The notes under the pieces were generated by a model that was given only the letters and a program-made list of their open reading frames with translations, ran no database searches and was not told where the DNA came from. The translations under genes and the position numbers were made by a program. DNA of 64,000 bases, taken from the NCBI RefSeq assembly GCF_032854445.1, contig NC_088304.1, positions 21,677,850-21,741,849 of the forward strand, written 5' to 3'. Source of the DNA: Liolophura sinensis. Lineage: Eukaryota; Mollusca; Polyplacophora; Chitonida; Chitonidae. Below, one piece after another: positions 22,843 through 34,264 of the stretch; position 1 is the stretch's first letter; each line of letters begins with the position of its first letter.

Positions 22843-25800
22843 CTGTTGAAATGATATAAAAAAGCAAAGCGGGTTTGACAGTGTTGGAACGGTCAATATT
22901 AGCTAAAATGTTGACCGTGATGTCTATTACTAACTATTATTAAACTATTATCTGCAGCACATTTTTTTTTAATCAGTAGGAAGGCATAGATTCTAGAATT
23001 TGGCTTAAAAATGCTTGTTTGGGAAAAGCTGTATCTCTCTTTTTACATGTAATTTTTTACAAATAAACTGCTTTCCGAAAATTTTAAGCGAAAATATATT
23101 TCACAAGGTTTTTTTTGTTAGGTGCATGAATCAAAACCAAAGCTGCGTTACCTACGAAGGTAACCTTTACGTGTACGCTTATAGACTTCAATACAGGTTT
23201 CTCTCCGCCGCACGTGGGAAGATCATCCAGAATTCTGCGGATAGTAGTGAGTTTTCCACGTGACCGATTCACTCCCACCATAATTCAGGCCGTATGGAGT
23301 AAAACATCAAGTAAATAAATACATTAATTCAATACAGGTAAATTTCATTGGGTCTTCTAGGGCATTTGCCGCACAACCACTCAACATCGGTGGTTAGGTT
23401 TGAAATAAAATGACGTTTAGAATATTTCCTGTCAACTTTTTAGAAATGTGAAAATGAACATGCATGTAGTTTTGGGCCGGATGATTTTGGTCGTTAAGCG
23501 CAGCAATATGGGATTTACAACTTTGCAAAAGAATACCCCGTTGTTCAACCTGTAGAATTCAAATAGTCAACAACTATGAGAAAACGAAATTAAACAGTAG
23601 CATGGGGAAAAGTCGAATTTATTGGCTTGATTTGTTTCCACAAATCAGGTTAGTTTGGGATAGTTAGCTTCAAAGGACACTGATAAATTACCAAATCAGT
23701 GTTAAATTTCAACAACTTCGGCTTTTGTTTTCTGTTGTGAATGGTGCTTGTGAATTAGAATGGGTAATGTCCCCCTTCGACGAATATATATTAAGATATT
23801 CCTACATATTGCCAATCAGCGATCATCGACCTACCTGAACAAGCGGTGGTCCGTTCCTCTTGACACCTTTTCGGGACGGGTGACAGACGATTATGTACAG
23901 AATAAGTGCGAACAGCCCGGATACTATAACTACGAACCACATGCCCACGATACCATCATTACGCACGCACTCTCCACTGAATTCCACTGTGAAGAAAGGA
24001 CACTTAGAGACACAAGTCTTCTGATTACAATGGACACAACTATTCTTGTCGGCCTCAAAGACAGTCGACTGGGGACATTTCGGTAAACATTGTTTCTGAT
24101 AGGTGAAATTTCGATCTGGCGGACATTCCTTAACACACAGATGGTTCGCTGTCATTGGAATATTTTCAGGACATCTGCTCAGACAAAGAGTCTGTCCCGG
24201 GAGGTGCACTGTTTCCCTGGGACACTCCCCAAGACAGGCTTGATTTCCATCCTCGTGGTAAGGTGAACTTTCTGGGCACGACGCTAAACATTCTTGAAGA
24301 AAAGAAAATGGCAAGTCATTTGGACAGGACGTCAAGCACGTCTTTCTTTGCCCCGCCACAAATGTTCCCGGTGGGCATTTGGCTACACATGTCTTATTGG
24401 CAGTGTAATCGGGACAGTCTCGCACGCAGACGCCATTGTTACCAACATGTCTACAGGTGTTGCAGTTTTTAGGCACAGGCCCCTGGCAACCACTACACAT
24501 TTTATCGCAGAAAATGCAGACCTGACCCGACCAGAAGTAACCGTGAGGACAATGGAGCAAGCATTGGTTCTGGAAAACCACATACGGACAATGCGATGTA
24601 CATTGCCTGTTCACGGGATTTATGAAATAGAGTGTTTCCGGACACTGATACACGCATTTACCGCTAACGTGTGGTACTTTATGTGGACATTTGTCCCTGC
24701 ATGACATCCCAAAGGAAAGGTGTTTGCATTTCTTCACACAAGTCGCTTTGTCAGTGAAGTATCCTGAAGGACATGTCTTCATACATTCACCGTTATACTC
24801 TACCAAAGATTTGGGGCATATTTCCAGGCATTTCCTTTCGAAGCGGAGTTTCGGGCATTTAGTCACGCATATCCCGTGTAGAGAATAGGGCTCCGAAGAG
24901 GGGCACTGCTTTACGCATTTTCTGTTCCAGACGAATTGATCACCACACACAGTCTTACAATTATTACTGGATTGACATTCAGTCAGGCAATTTTGGTTAT
25001 ATATGACAGGTGCTTCCATTGGACAAACTGATACACAATGGCCATCATACCGGAATTTCGCACACGCATGGCAGCGGTGAGTTCCAGGTCCATAACACGT
25101 TTTACACTGAGAGTTGCACGTCTTACAAAACGGCAAATGAGAAGCGTTGGCGGGATAGAAACCAGACGGACATTGATCAACACAAGAGGACTTGAAGACG
25201 TAACCTGGACAGTTGTCAGGCTTGATGCAGGTGGCAGATGTGTCACGAACATAACCCACGGGGCATTTTGAAACACAGGACCGTCCCAGACGAGTAAAGC
25301 GACAAGACGAGCAGTCCGTATTGGACGGTCCAAAACAGACGTCGCAATCATGGTGGCACTCCACACACAACCTATTATAACCTTCGAAATAGCCTTTGGG
25401 ACATCCTGTCATACACACACGTGATCCGTTAAGGTAGTACATACCGTCACAACTGTCCAGGCAGTTTCCCGGGTAACATATCTATGACTTAAACAGGGCA
25501 TTTGTAGCTTGATGTACTTGTCACTACAATCCCCACCCCACTTAGAACATGACCACCGCTCACGCTTACAAACACAGCTGTTTGTGCGCCAATCGTGGGA
25601 AACTAACTCCGGGCAAATTGCTTCAAACTGTTCATGAAAAAGGTAAACGCAAAAATTTAGTTGCTCGTCTATATCAGACATGGGGTCCAATATATTGTAT
25701 TTAATATCACTTCACACACTTTTACCTAATGCTGCAGAACCCGTGGTGCTAGGGGTGTATGTAACATACCATTATTTAAGCATTTGTTTGTATAAAAAAA

Positions 25801-28800
25801 AAACTAATTGATGAAGATTGACAAGAGGCCGTACATCACCGGATACGTGAGATTTGCAGTTTGCCAACTATAACACTGTTATCGCTATTGTCGTTTTACT
25901 GTCTGTGCTATAGTTATTTGTATTCTAATTTATCTAAACACAAATTATTTATTTATTTGATTGGTGTTTTACGCCGTACTCAAGAATATTTCACTTATAC
26001 GACGCCGGCAAGCACTATGGTATGGGAGGAATTCAGGCACAGCCCGGGGGAAAACCACGACTATCCGTTACTGGCAGACTTTCCAACGTACCGTCGGAGA
26101 GGAAGCTACCATGAGCTGGATTCACCGTGACCGCATTGGTGATTCCTGGATCATTTGAACGTGAACTGAACTAAATTCACACACAAAATATTAAATCAAT
26201 ATATTGCATGGCCGTGAAAACAGAAAATTCTTGTATCACAGATAGATTCTTATGTATTCTTAATTGTTAAATATTTTATTGGGCCTCAAACGTTGCTTGA
26301 TGATTTGAATTTTTAATATTTTAATCATGTTTAGTCATGTAAATTAGTATGGAACGACTTGGACTTTGCATTTATCCGCATTACCATTACTGAGACCATC
26401 ATTAGGTTGACGTCTAGTATACGAGTGAGTGAGTGAGTGATTGGGGTTTAACATCGTACTTAACAATTTTTCAGTCATATGTCGACGATCTAGTATATGG
26501 AGGTCTGTTTCAAAGCATAGATTTGAACGGATTACACTCCAATTCCAACGTTCATCATTTATTCCTAGTATCTGCTATTATTAAAAAATATATATGAAAA
26601 GTATTTTCATATTTAAGTTAAAGTTATTAATGCAAAACTTCAGCTCAGTATCTAACGTAATGAAGTCGTGAATTTGGTGATCAACGGTAATTAATATGCA
26701 CCCATAGCATAGATGACGGAACGTGTCATTGTGTTTTATATGTCTGTAAAATTTCAGTTCAAAACGTGCACTTTTTGAGACACCACCCATAACCTTCACC
26801 TAAAAATTGATTCTATAGTCTACTTCTTATAGCCAGTCGCCTATCAGCCATGCTCGCTAACAAAGCCGCCTTTAGTCGATGGCACAAAAGAAAAAAGTTC
26901 TACACATGGATATGTTGGAAGTCGGTATTGTTGCACAGAAAACGAAACTAGAACACTTTTTCTAATTCATAATGTTAAACTGCATAAGCTCGGTTTTCGA
27001 TGGCATGAACTCATACGGCCGCTGACTTCATAATTATTCAAAAACAGGTGGCATGCTGGACCAAACCCACGGGGGTGAAGGGAGTCACTATTTCAGACCA
27101 TGACAATGTAAATGTCGTTGAGAAGTGCTGCGTTGTTTGTATCTTAAAACAAACAGCCGCATGATTACTGTCTGCCTAAACGGCATGTGTACTGACTACG
27201 TGTAGCGACACTAATGCAACTGACAGTATTCTGACAGCAAACTCTGTACAAAAGCTAACCACACTGCTGAAATAAAACACGTGGTATTTAGGTCGTGAAG
27301 ATTACTCAGTCATAACTATTTGTGTATAGAAGAGCGTTTCATTTCATTAGCAAAAAGCACTGAATATAACAAGTTTTTGAATCCATTTTACGACGAGACT
27401 ATCACGCGTAGGGATATGGTGCTATAGGAGGAATGGTTGCTCTGTCAGCTAGCTGGCTTTGTCACGTGACTTTGAATTATGGTTCAATAAGAAGAATGGT
27501 TGCTCTGTCAGCTAGCTGGCTTTGTCACGTGACTTTGAATTATGGTTCAATAAGAAGAATGGTTGCTCTGTCAGCTAGCTGGCTTTGTCACGTGACTTTG
27601 AATTATGGTTCAATAAGAAGAATGGTTGCTCTGTCAGCTAGCTGGCTTTGTCACGTGACTTTGAATTATGGTTCAATAAGAAGAATGGTTGCTCTGTCAA
27701 CTAGCTGGCTTTGTCACGTGACTTTGAATTATGGTTCAATAAGAAGAATGGTTGCTCTGTCAACTAGCTGGCTTTGTTACTGGTAACTGATGCAACGTGA
27801 CTGAATTATGGTTCAATAAGAAGAATGGTTACTCTGTTAGCATTGCCCAGTGAGTCAGCTAGTTGGCTTTGTTACTGGTAACTGATGTAACGTAACTCTG
27901 GATTATGGGTCAATAAGAAGAATGGTTGCTCTGTCAACTAGTTGGCTTTGTTACTGGTAACTGAAGTAACGTGACTCTGGATTATGGGTCAATAAGAAGA
28001 ATGGTTGCTCTGTCAACTAGTTGGCTTTGTTACTGGTAACTGAAGTAACGTGACTCTGGATTATGATTCAATAAGAAGAATGGTTGCTCTGTCAACTAGC
28101 TGGCTTTGTTACTGGCAACTGAAGTAACGTGACTCTGGATTATGGTTCAATAAGGAGTATGGTTGCCCTGTCAGCTAGCTGGCTTGGTTACTGGTTACTG
28201 ATGTAACGTGACTCTGGATTATGGTTCAATAAGAAGTATGGTTGCCCTGTCAGCTAGCTGGCTTGGTTACTGGTTACTGATGTAACGTGACTCTGGATAT
28301 AACAAACGCATTTTACGACAAAACTTTCAGTATCGATCCACCAATATTCAGCTTCACAGAACCTATGGTTTCCAGGTGACCTTTGTAAATGGCAAAAAAA
28401 AAACGCTGCACAGCTGCGAAAATTAATTGCAGTTTACAAGCAAATTGTCTATTGTATGAAAAACAAATTCGTTGTCAGTAGGACAAACTACATTTAACTG
28501 GTGGAGTCTTTATCAAAATTCAATCAATTGACCATGTGTCTTAAACGACCAACAACGAGCGTCCACCTATCTGCATACAATTGTTAAGCCTGTTCATACA
28601 AAACAAGGCATTCGGACTAGCTCTTTTTTCCCCCGATTTCCATACATTTCCAATAAGGCGTTTAGAAGGTTCACAAGTGAGTAAAGTTTTATACAACAGC
28701 AGGTAGCCCAAGCCATTTGGTGATGAACATTGTCGAGAGTTAAGAGGTATGTTATTCATTTTTTTCGCAAAACGACAAAAGTAGTTGTCAGATAAAAAAA

Positions 28801-29203
28801 AGACCATCATCAAAGCAAGAATAATAGGCTTCCAGCTTTCAGCTTGGATGTCTAAGTATAGATTTATAGGATAAAGTGTTCAACCAGAGCAGCGACGACA
28901 GCGTGATAATTGGCAAATGGGCATGATTCTTTGTCAGTCTACCTCAGTTAGGGTTTTGATCTGATCGCTAATAAAAATGCTTAAATAGTATGATTTCAGG
29001 CCCCTATCACCATGACTTAATAATGCATGTAATTGGGTAAAAAAGGGAATACAGAGATGTTAAATGCAATTTACTTAATTCAGAGAAAATAGTATGGTAC
29101 GTAAATAACTATAACTAAATACAAATATTGTACTTACCAGCTTTGGAAAACTAAACAGCACAATAAGTAGGCCAAGATTCCCTGTAGCTCTTGGTGTATG
29201 CAT
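21883..29203 (-). CDS. Type I membrane protein with furin-like cysteine-rich repeats and NPxY-bearing tail
   Basis: Exons on the minus strand: 29203-29138 (signal peptide), a long exon ending at 23835, and 22842-21883; all junctions are phase 0. Starting the long exon at 25481 gives 890 residues in one frame. The ectodomain is a string of furin/growth-factor-receptor cysteine-rich units (CxxCP...C at roughly 20-35 residue spacing). It is followed by one helix (GMWFVVIVSGLFALILYIIV), a basic stop-transfer (HPSRKGVKRN) and a 320-residue acidic, Ser/Thr/Asn-rich tail without a kinase. The tail contains NPMY, a candidate PTB-binding motif. Probably a cell-surface receptor or adhesion-type protein; ligand unknown. 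An upstream extension of the long exon (25627-25482) is also cysteine-rich but out of frame. Confidence 0.7.
23205..23325 (+). repeat. Diverged SINE 3' part inside the last intron
   Basis: 'cgcacgtgggaagatcatcc', 'gcggatagtagtgagttttcc', 'actcccaccataattcaggcc' and 'gagtaaaacatcaa' are recognisable. Confidence 0.55.
23835..25481 (-). CDS. Receptor-like gene ectodomain and transmembrane exon
   Basis: A single 1.6-kb exon encoding the cysteine repeats and the membrane helix, ending CAG|GTAGGT. The unit pattern C.xxCPxG(Y/F)...C repeats to the C-terminal CVRND before the helix. No introns interrupt the repeats. The upstream limit is uncertain: a weak acceptor CATAG at 25482 keeps frame with the signal peptide, whereas the better acceptor at 25628 does not. 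Confidence 0.75.
25482..25627 (-). CDS. Possible N-terminal extension of the cysteine-rich exon, out of frame
   Basis: The acceptor TTCATGAACAG (phase 0) opens a coding-like stretch with several cysteines (ICPELVSHDW, SCVCKRERWSC). It then loses the frame of the main ectodomain near 25480. From this acceptor to the donor is 1793 nt, one short of a multiple of three. Either a one-base deletion or assembly error, or a non-used upstream region. Confidence 0.4.
25700..25925 (+). repeat. Dispersed repeat family C copy
   Basis: 'ttacctaatgctgcagaacc', 'gtggtgctaggggtgtatg', then 'gacaagaggccgtacatcac' and the 'tttactgtctgtgct' end. Confidence 0.5.
25946..26160 (-). repeat. tRNA-derived SINE copy, inverted
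   Basis: From the tail ('tttatttatttgattggtg') to 'accgcattggtgattcctgg'; box B is damaged. Located in intron 1 of the receptor-like gene. Confidence 0.75.
26424..26490 (+). repeat. Family B head with GAGT microsatellite
   Basis: 'gagtgagtgagtgagtgatt' followed by the family B head 'taacatcgtacttaacaatt'; the remainder is missing. Confidence 0.5.
27432..28300. repeat. Two-variant minisatellite, 63-bp and about 79-bp units
   Basis: The first five to six units are nearly identical and 63 bp apart (starts 27433, 27496 and so on). They contain GTCACGTGAC and 'cagctagctgg'. Later units are about 79 bp (27922 to 28001) because 'gttactggtaactgaagtaac' replaces the shorter junction. The high identity of the 63-bp block shows recent expansion. 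It lies in intron 1 of the receptor-like gene. The open frame across the 63-mers comes from the unit length and is not evidence of a gene. Confidence 0.85.
29138..29203 (-). CDS. Receptor-like gene exon 1, signal peptide
   Basis: ATG followed by 21 codons with a hydrophobic core (GNLGLLIVLFSF) and a consensus donor CTG|GTAAGTA. It ends in phase 0, matching both possible acceptors of the next exon. Confidence 0.6.
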
Positions 29204-31400
29204 GTCTCCTCAGTATTTGAAAACTGTGCCCTGAAAAGAAACCTCCCGTTGATTTGATGTCGTTAACATACACGAGTTCGTTTTTCAGCTGTGTAATTCC
29301 ACAGATTCCGTTGGTTTTCTTGATTTCTGTTGATCCTGGTTTTTATTGACAAAGAACTGCTGGCTTGCCGATAGCTTGATAGGCATCGATAGAACCGACC
29401 CGTAAAGAAAATGAAAACGTGGACAATGGTTTCGTGGAGTTGATGGTCACACACGTGATAAATATCCGCTAGACGCGCACTATATTTGCAAAGTCTTGCG
29501 TGATAGGCCAGTACTTGATTTTTGCTGGTGGATTCAGATCTTGAGTAACAATTTTCCTTTAAATTGGCTTTGTGAGAACTGCAATGGAATTAGATAAAGG
29601 TAAACTTTTCAGTCATTATTCCAAAACATTCAACATTCTATCTGATATCTACATAATCTTGCTAAAGCCAAAGAAATCCCCAAAATGAAACATATAGTCA
29701 AATGAAAGGCCATATTGTCCATAAGTAATTTGAAAAAATTCTAAAAAAATAAACCCAACTATTTTCTAGGACAGTTTGCAGTAATTTTTCATCTGACATA
29801 TACTTCATTGTAGTGTTTTCCTGGCCTTAAATATTTAGAAGTAGATGTAAATTTAGCCAATTGTGTTTACGTGTATCAGTGAGTCGACCGCCTAAGACAT
29901 ATGCATCTTATCTGCAGCTCTTCATAAAACCCTTTATCAAAGAACAACATATAACTATGTACTTATAAAACTGATGTGATTCATGATTCAAGGACAAAGC
30001 CATTTTCCTCAAAATATTCATAATTCAAAAAGTAAAACTTTTACTCTAAAAATATAACTCAAATGTTAAACCTTTAGCACATTGGATAGTATAATAGCTA
30101 GGAAATTAAAAAAAATTACAGGTGTGTCTTAGTATCAAACGAATTACACTTTCCCATTTTCAACTTCAAGAGTTATCAGCTGTAAGTCTTGAAAAGTTAA
30201 TTGAAAGCATAACTGGAAATTATTATATTCAGCAGCATAAAGTAAAGCATATTTATTTTTCAAAAAAAAATAAAATAAAAACAAGAGTGGATCAAAGTTA
30301 TTGACTGAAGTCATGCCGTCACAACTGATAGCCATAAGTGTTTGACGAAATACCTGCTTGTATTCTAATCATCCTGTGTTCTAACACTTGTTTGCGCATG
30401 TGTAAGAAGAATCATGTCGTATCAGCATGACGTCATCATTTTGGCAAAACTAGCGACTGACAAGCTTGTGAGATAAAATTTGTGGAGTGGATTTCAGTAT
30501 TTTTCTGTTAATTCACAAGGGCCTTTAACAGAAAATCATGATATTTTTGTAGAAACTTTCAATGAGTTTTAGCAGAATTTTATCCTGGAGGTCCAACATG
30601 TTTTAATTTTGTGCAGTTAATACCTATATAACGTAAAATACTCACTCATATTAATATTTCTGGTCCACACTGCTCATAGTGCTTAGTTGTAAAATGTTTG
30701 CTCTGACTGCAGCCGGCTTGCTTTGTCCATTTCAATGTACGGCCACACAGATGTATGGTGAACTGGGTTAACCACAGCAGACATAAGAATTTGATACAGT
30801 TATTTTAAAAATAGTTTGAGTGCTCTGGAAAATTCAGGGTAGATTCCCCGAGTATTCCCTGTCCCATACTTGTTTCTATCTCTCCACGTCCTCTCTCTGT
30901 CTCGTCTCTCTGGAAAATTCAGGGTAGATTCCCTGAATATTCCCTGTCCTATATTTGTTTCTCTCAACCACCCAACAATCTCTCTCTCTCTCTCTCCAGC
31001 ATCCTTTGTCAACCAACTGGAGGTCAGAGCGCCCTCTGTCTAGCTTTCATCACACACTTGACACGAAAAAGAATTACTGGGAAATTTTGTAGGCCGCATT
31101 TAGACGACCTACTGTATAGCTGACTCAAAAACCCTGACGAGTTACACCCTGTTACAGCTTAACTGTACTACAGCCATAGACTATTTAACTATCGTTATGT
31201 TTGCTCAGCCGACTACACTGATCGCGATTTTCATGATCGGGTGCACTGAACTAGCTGACATGGCATGAAAACAAGCAGGTGGATTCCCACGGAAAACACA
31301 TGTACTCGCTCACTGAATATCTCCTCTAGTTGAGCAGAAGTGCTGTTTTCGCCAAAGACTTAATGCGATCACTGAATGACCGACTGCAGTGTTAAAGTCA
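29204..31400. promoter_or_regulatory. Intergenic region between two divergent genes
   Basis: This separates the minus-strand receptor-like gene from the + strand TIR gene, whose 5' non-coding exon may end at 31467. It probably holds both promoters, but I see no clear TATA or other core element. It includes two copies of an approximately 90-bp repeat at 30820-30965 and a (CT)n tract near 30980. Confidence 0.35.
30820..30965. repeat. Tandem pair with hairpin-forming motif
   Basis: Two diverged units beginning 'ctctggaaaattcagggtag'. The second contains ATTCAGGG-TAGATT-CCCTGAAT, an eight-base perfect inverted repeat. Confidence 0.6.
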
Positions 31401-31467
31401 CTAGGCAAGCCGACCCGTGAGTTAACCATTGTGCGTGCCACCGCATATTGCGTGGAGATTACACCAG
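31380..31467 (+). other. Candidate 5' non-coding exon of the TIR gene
   Basis: The sequence 'ggagattacaccag' is followed by a perfect donor GTAAGT at 31468. It can pair with the acceptor CCCTCAACAG at 33675, which lies 34 bases before the TIR start codon. The 5' limit is not visible. Confidence 0.35.
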
Positions 31468-31872
31468 GTAAGTTGTGTTTTATTATATCAAAAGCACAAT
31501 ACGTGTACTAATTATGGTAGTGTAATTTAGGTATTTGGTAAACAGCAGGTAAAGGTAACCAGGGGTAGGCCAGGGGAAACAATCAAACTTCGCCAGCCAC
31601 CCAACAAACTATCCTGACTAAAATTACCGAGCCTGGGCTGGATTCGAAACGGTCATCTCTCTAGCGAAGATTTCGATGTCTCCCGGTACAAGTTTTAAGA
31701 TGCATAAACCAAGGAGGGTCTTTCAGTTGATTTAATTTAATAGGTTAAACCACTCACATCGGTTTAAGTACCTCCATCTGTGTCCATATAAACATTTTTT
31801 ATCTTTTTCGTCATTGTTATAAAGCTATTGTAATATGAGATAGGTACACTATTGCATGTACTTTCTTCATAT

Positions 31873-32140
31873 ATTGTGGGAAGGTCTGGCAGCAACCTGC
31901 GGATGGCCGTGGGTTTCCCCCGGGCTCTGCCTGTTCCTCCCACCATAATGCTGGCCGCCGTCGTAAGAGTGAAATATTTTTGAGTACGGCGTAAAACACA
32001 AATCAAATAAATCAAATCTTTATATGTTAATTGGTCGTGAGCTCTTTATGCCCGATTTCCTCCACCATAATGCTGGGTGCTGTCGTGCAAAGTGAAATAC
32101 TCTTGAGCGCGGCGTAGAACTCCAATCAAATAAATAAATG
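31873..32140 (+). repeat. Two adjacent SINE 3' parts
   Basis: 31873-32015 and 32045-32140 each end in the conserved 'gtaaaacac'/'gtagaactcc' motif and an AAAT tail; same orientation, tandem. Confidence 0.7.
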
Positions 32141-32499
32141 ATATTAATTTTTTGAACTCATTTGAATAATCTAGATGGGCTACACATGTTAAGTCGTTTA
32201 GTAAATTCTTTAGAGTTGTTTTCCTTTTTGCTATTTTCATTTTCTAAAGTCGCTATTAATTTCTAAACAGCAACAGGCTTAAGCTTACAGAGTATGAAGT
32301 ATATGGGGGCGCTATGGAGTTTGCCACCGACTAAGACAAGGAATGTATGGGATTCGGTTTACGTGAATGTATCACTGCTACTACATGTATTTGTTTTAAT
32401 TTATATAAAGCTTTTTTTACGATTGTGGACGGCAGCGTGTGCGCATTTTTTACACCTGTCACATTGTTTTGATAGCTAAATTGAGACCTTTGTTGTAGT

Positions 32500-33650
32500 C
32501 CTTATGTAGCCTAGTAATTAATTAATTACATTACGTATTGTTTCTGTTCATTCTTTATTTAATTTAATGCTTCATTGATCTATAGAGGATTGCCCACATC
32601 CAGTGGCCACGATGTGCTTTCTTCAACAGGATGATTTACATTTAATTACAACATTTAGAAAATAATATCTACTAACTTACAGTTATGAACAAAAACATAA
32701 CTTTACAAGTATCTGTTTATAAAATAAAATAAAATAAAACAAACGAAATGAAAGCTTTAAGCCTTACAGATATTCAAAATGGAAATTGTGATCAATTACA
32801 TATCATTATGTTAAACCTTAGGTTGGAATAAATAAATAGTATTGTCTATATAGGTATATATAGACATCATTTGTAGAATGTAATACCAATTGTGAACATT
32901 GATTCGCCATAATGGCTGAGTCTGTTGGCAGGTAATTATGGACAATTTCAAATAATTTAAAATTGTCTGAGCGTTCCTTATCTTCAGATCCGAAACGCCG
33001 AACTTTATATAAGTATTTAGAACTGGAATACAATGTTGGGATTATTATTTTTCTGACTAAAAATTTGGAGCGTTTTTTTTTTCTTTCTAGAAAACAGCTG
33101 ATCAGACATTTATGAAACCTGTTTCAGATAAGAAAGGTTTTGCACCTTATCTTTTGGAAACATTTGATCACATGGATTTAGTGAAAACCAAAAAAAAAAA
33201 AAAAAAAAATTGGCTGACGCCAATGAGCAGGAACTGAGACTGCAGTTGCATAAATCCTTCAGTTTGTTCACGAGGACTTTCTCGGTGGGAAATTGTATAA
33301 GCTTTGTATTTCGCTGTGGGAAAAAATTTATCTGATACTCATTTGAAGGCTGATTCCTAGCATGCAATTTTTGCAAAATCGGACGTGACATCCGCGTAAC
33401 CGGAAGTGGGTATTTCTCCTAAACAAATAAAAGTAGAGACGCTGTCTTAGGGCCTAACACCATTCTAAGGCAAGAATGCAAATTTCACATGACTTCTTCA
33501 TCAAGAATCTTATTTCCTGGTATGTACATTTTGTCGCAAATTGCAACAGAACGTAATTTCCACTATACTTGCAGGTCAAGTGACAAAAACTGTTACTGTT
33601 CGGGTTTTACAATCTATGTTGTAGTCTTTTATATTGTGGTTAATATGTGG
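32500..33650. other. AT-rich intron or intergenic stretch
   Basis: Contains an A tract of more than 20 bases near 33190 and simple TAAAA runs near 32725. No exon seen. Confidence 0.35.
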
Positions 33651-33708
33651 TCAAAATTTTGCATTCCCTCAACAGGAAGGACGCACCGGATGTTCACATA
33701 ATTAAACC

Positions 33709-34264
33709 ATGGCAACCAGCATGGGAGGAGAAGATATTGAAGCGGTAGCTCTGATAAACAATATCTCTGACGAGACACATAACCCAAAAGACGATGACGT
33801 CATAATTGAGATACCCGATGAAAACGGAGGCCTGCGACCGACAAATGTAAACCAAATTCTGCCAGAGGGGAAGGATTATCATCTCTTCTTTGCCTACAGC
33901 TCTGACGATTCGGCTTTTGTAAGACAGAGAGTAAAATCTTTGGAAAGCCCACCATATAATCTTAAGTGCTGTTTTAGTGACAGGGATTTCTTGCCCGGTA
34001 AGCCAATCCACGAGAACATAGAGTGGTTAATGCCTCGATGCATGAAGATCGTTCTCGTCCTCTCCCCAAGTTTCTACGAAAGCGGGTGGTGCCAGATGGA
34101 AGAGAGGCTGGCACACGCTTTCAGTGCCACCAGTGGTTTGGGAGTTATTCCCCTTGTTCACAAACCCTGTCAAATTCCAGACACCCTGAAAACGCTGAAT
34201 TACATAGACGAAACTAGAGCGGAAGAAGCAGACAATAAACTTTTGGAGGCCGTCTTTGCCCCAG
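33709..34264 (+). CDS. TIR gene exon 1 (TIR domain)
   Basis: ATG in the context ACCATGG, 185 codons plus one base, donor CCAG|GTAGGT. The whole TIR domain lies in this exon after a 55-residue acidic lead. Confidence 0.85.

Noticed and set aside
23930-25271. Several 60-136 codon frames opposite or alongside the cysteine-rich exon
   Set aside because: Shadows of the real minus-strand coding frame.
27433-27786. 117-codon periodic reading frame
   Set aside because: The 63-bp unit is a multiple of three; no splice sites or start context beyond the repeat.
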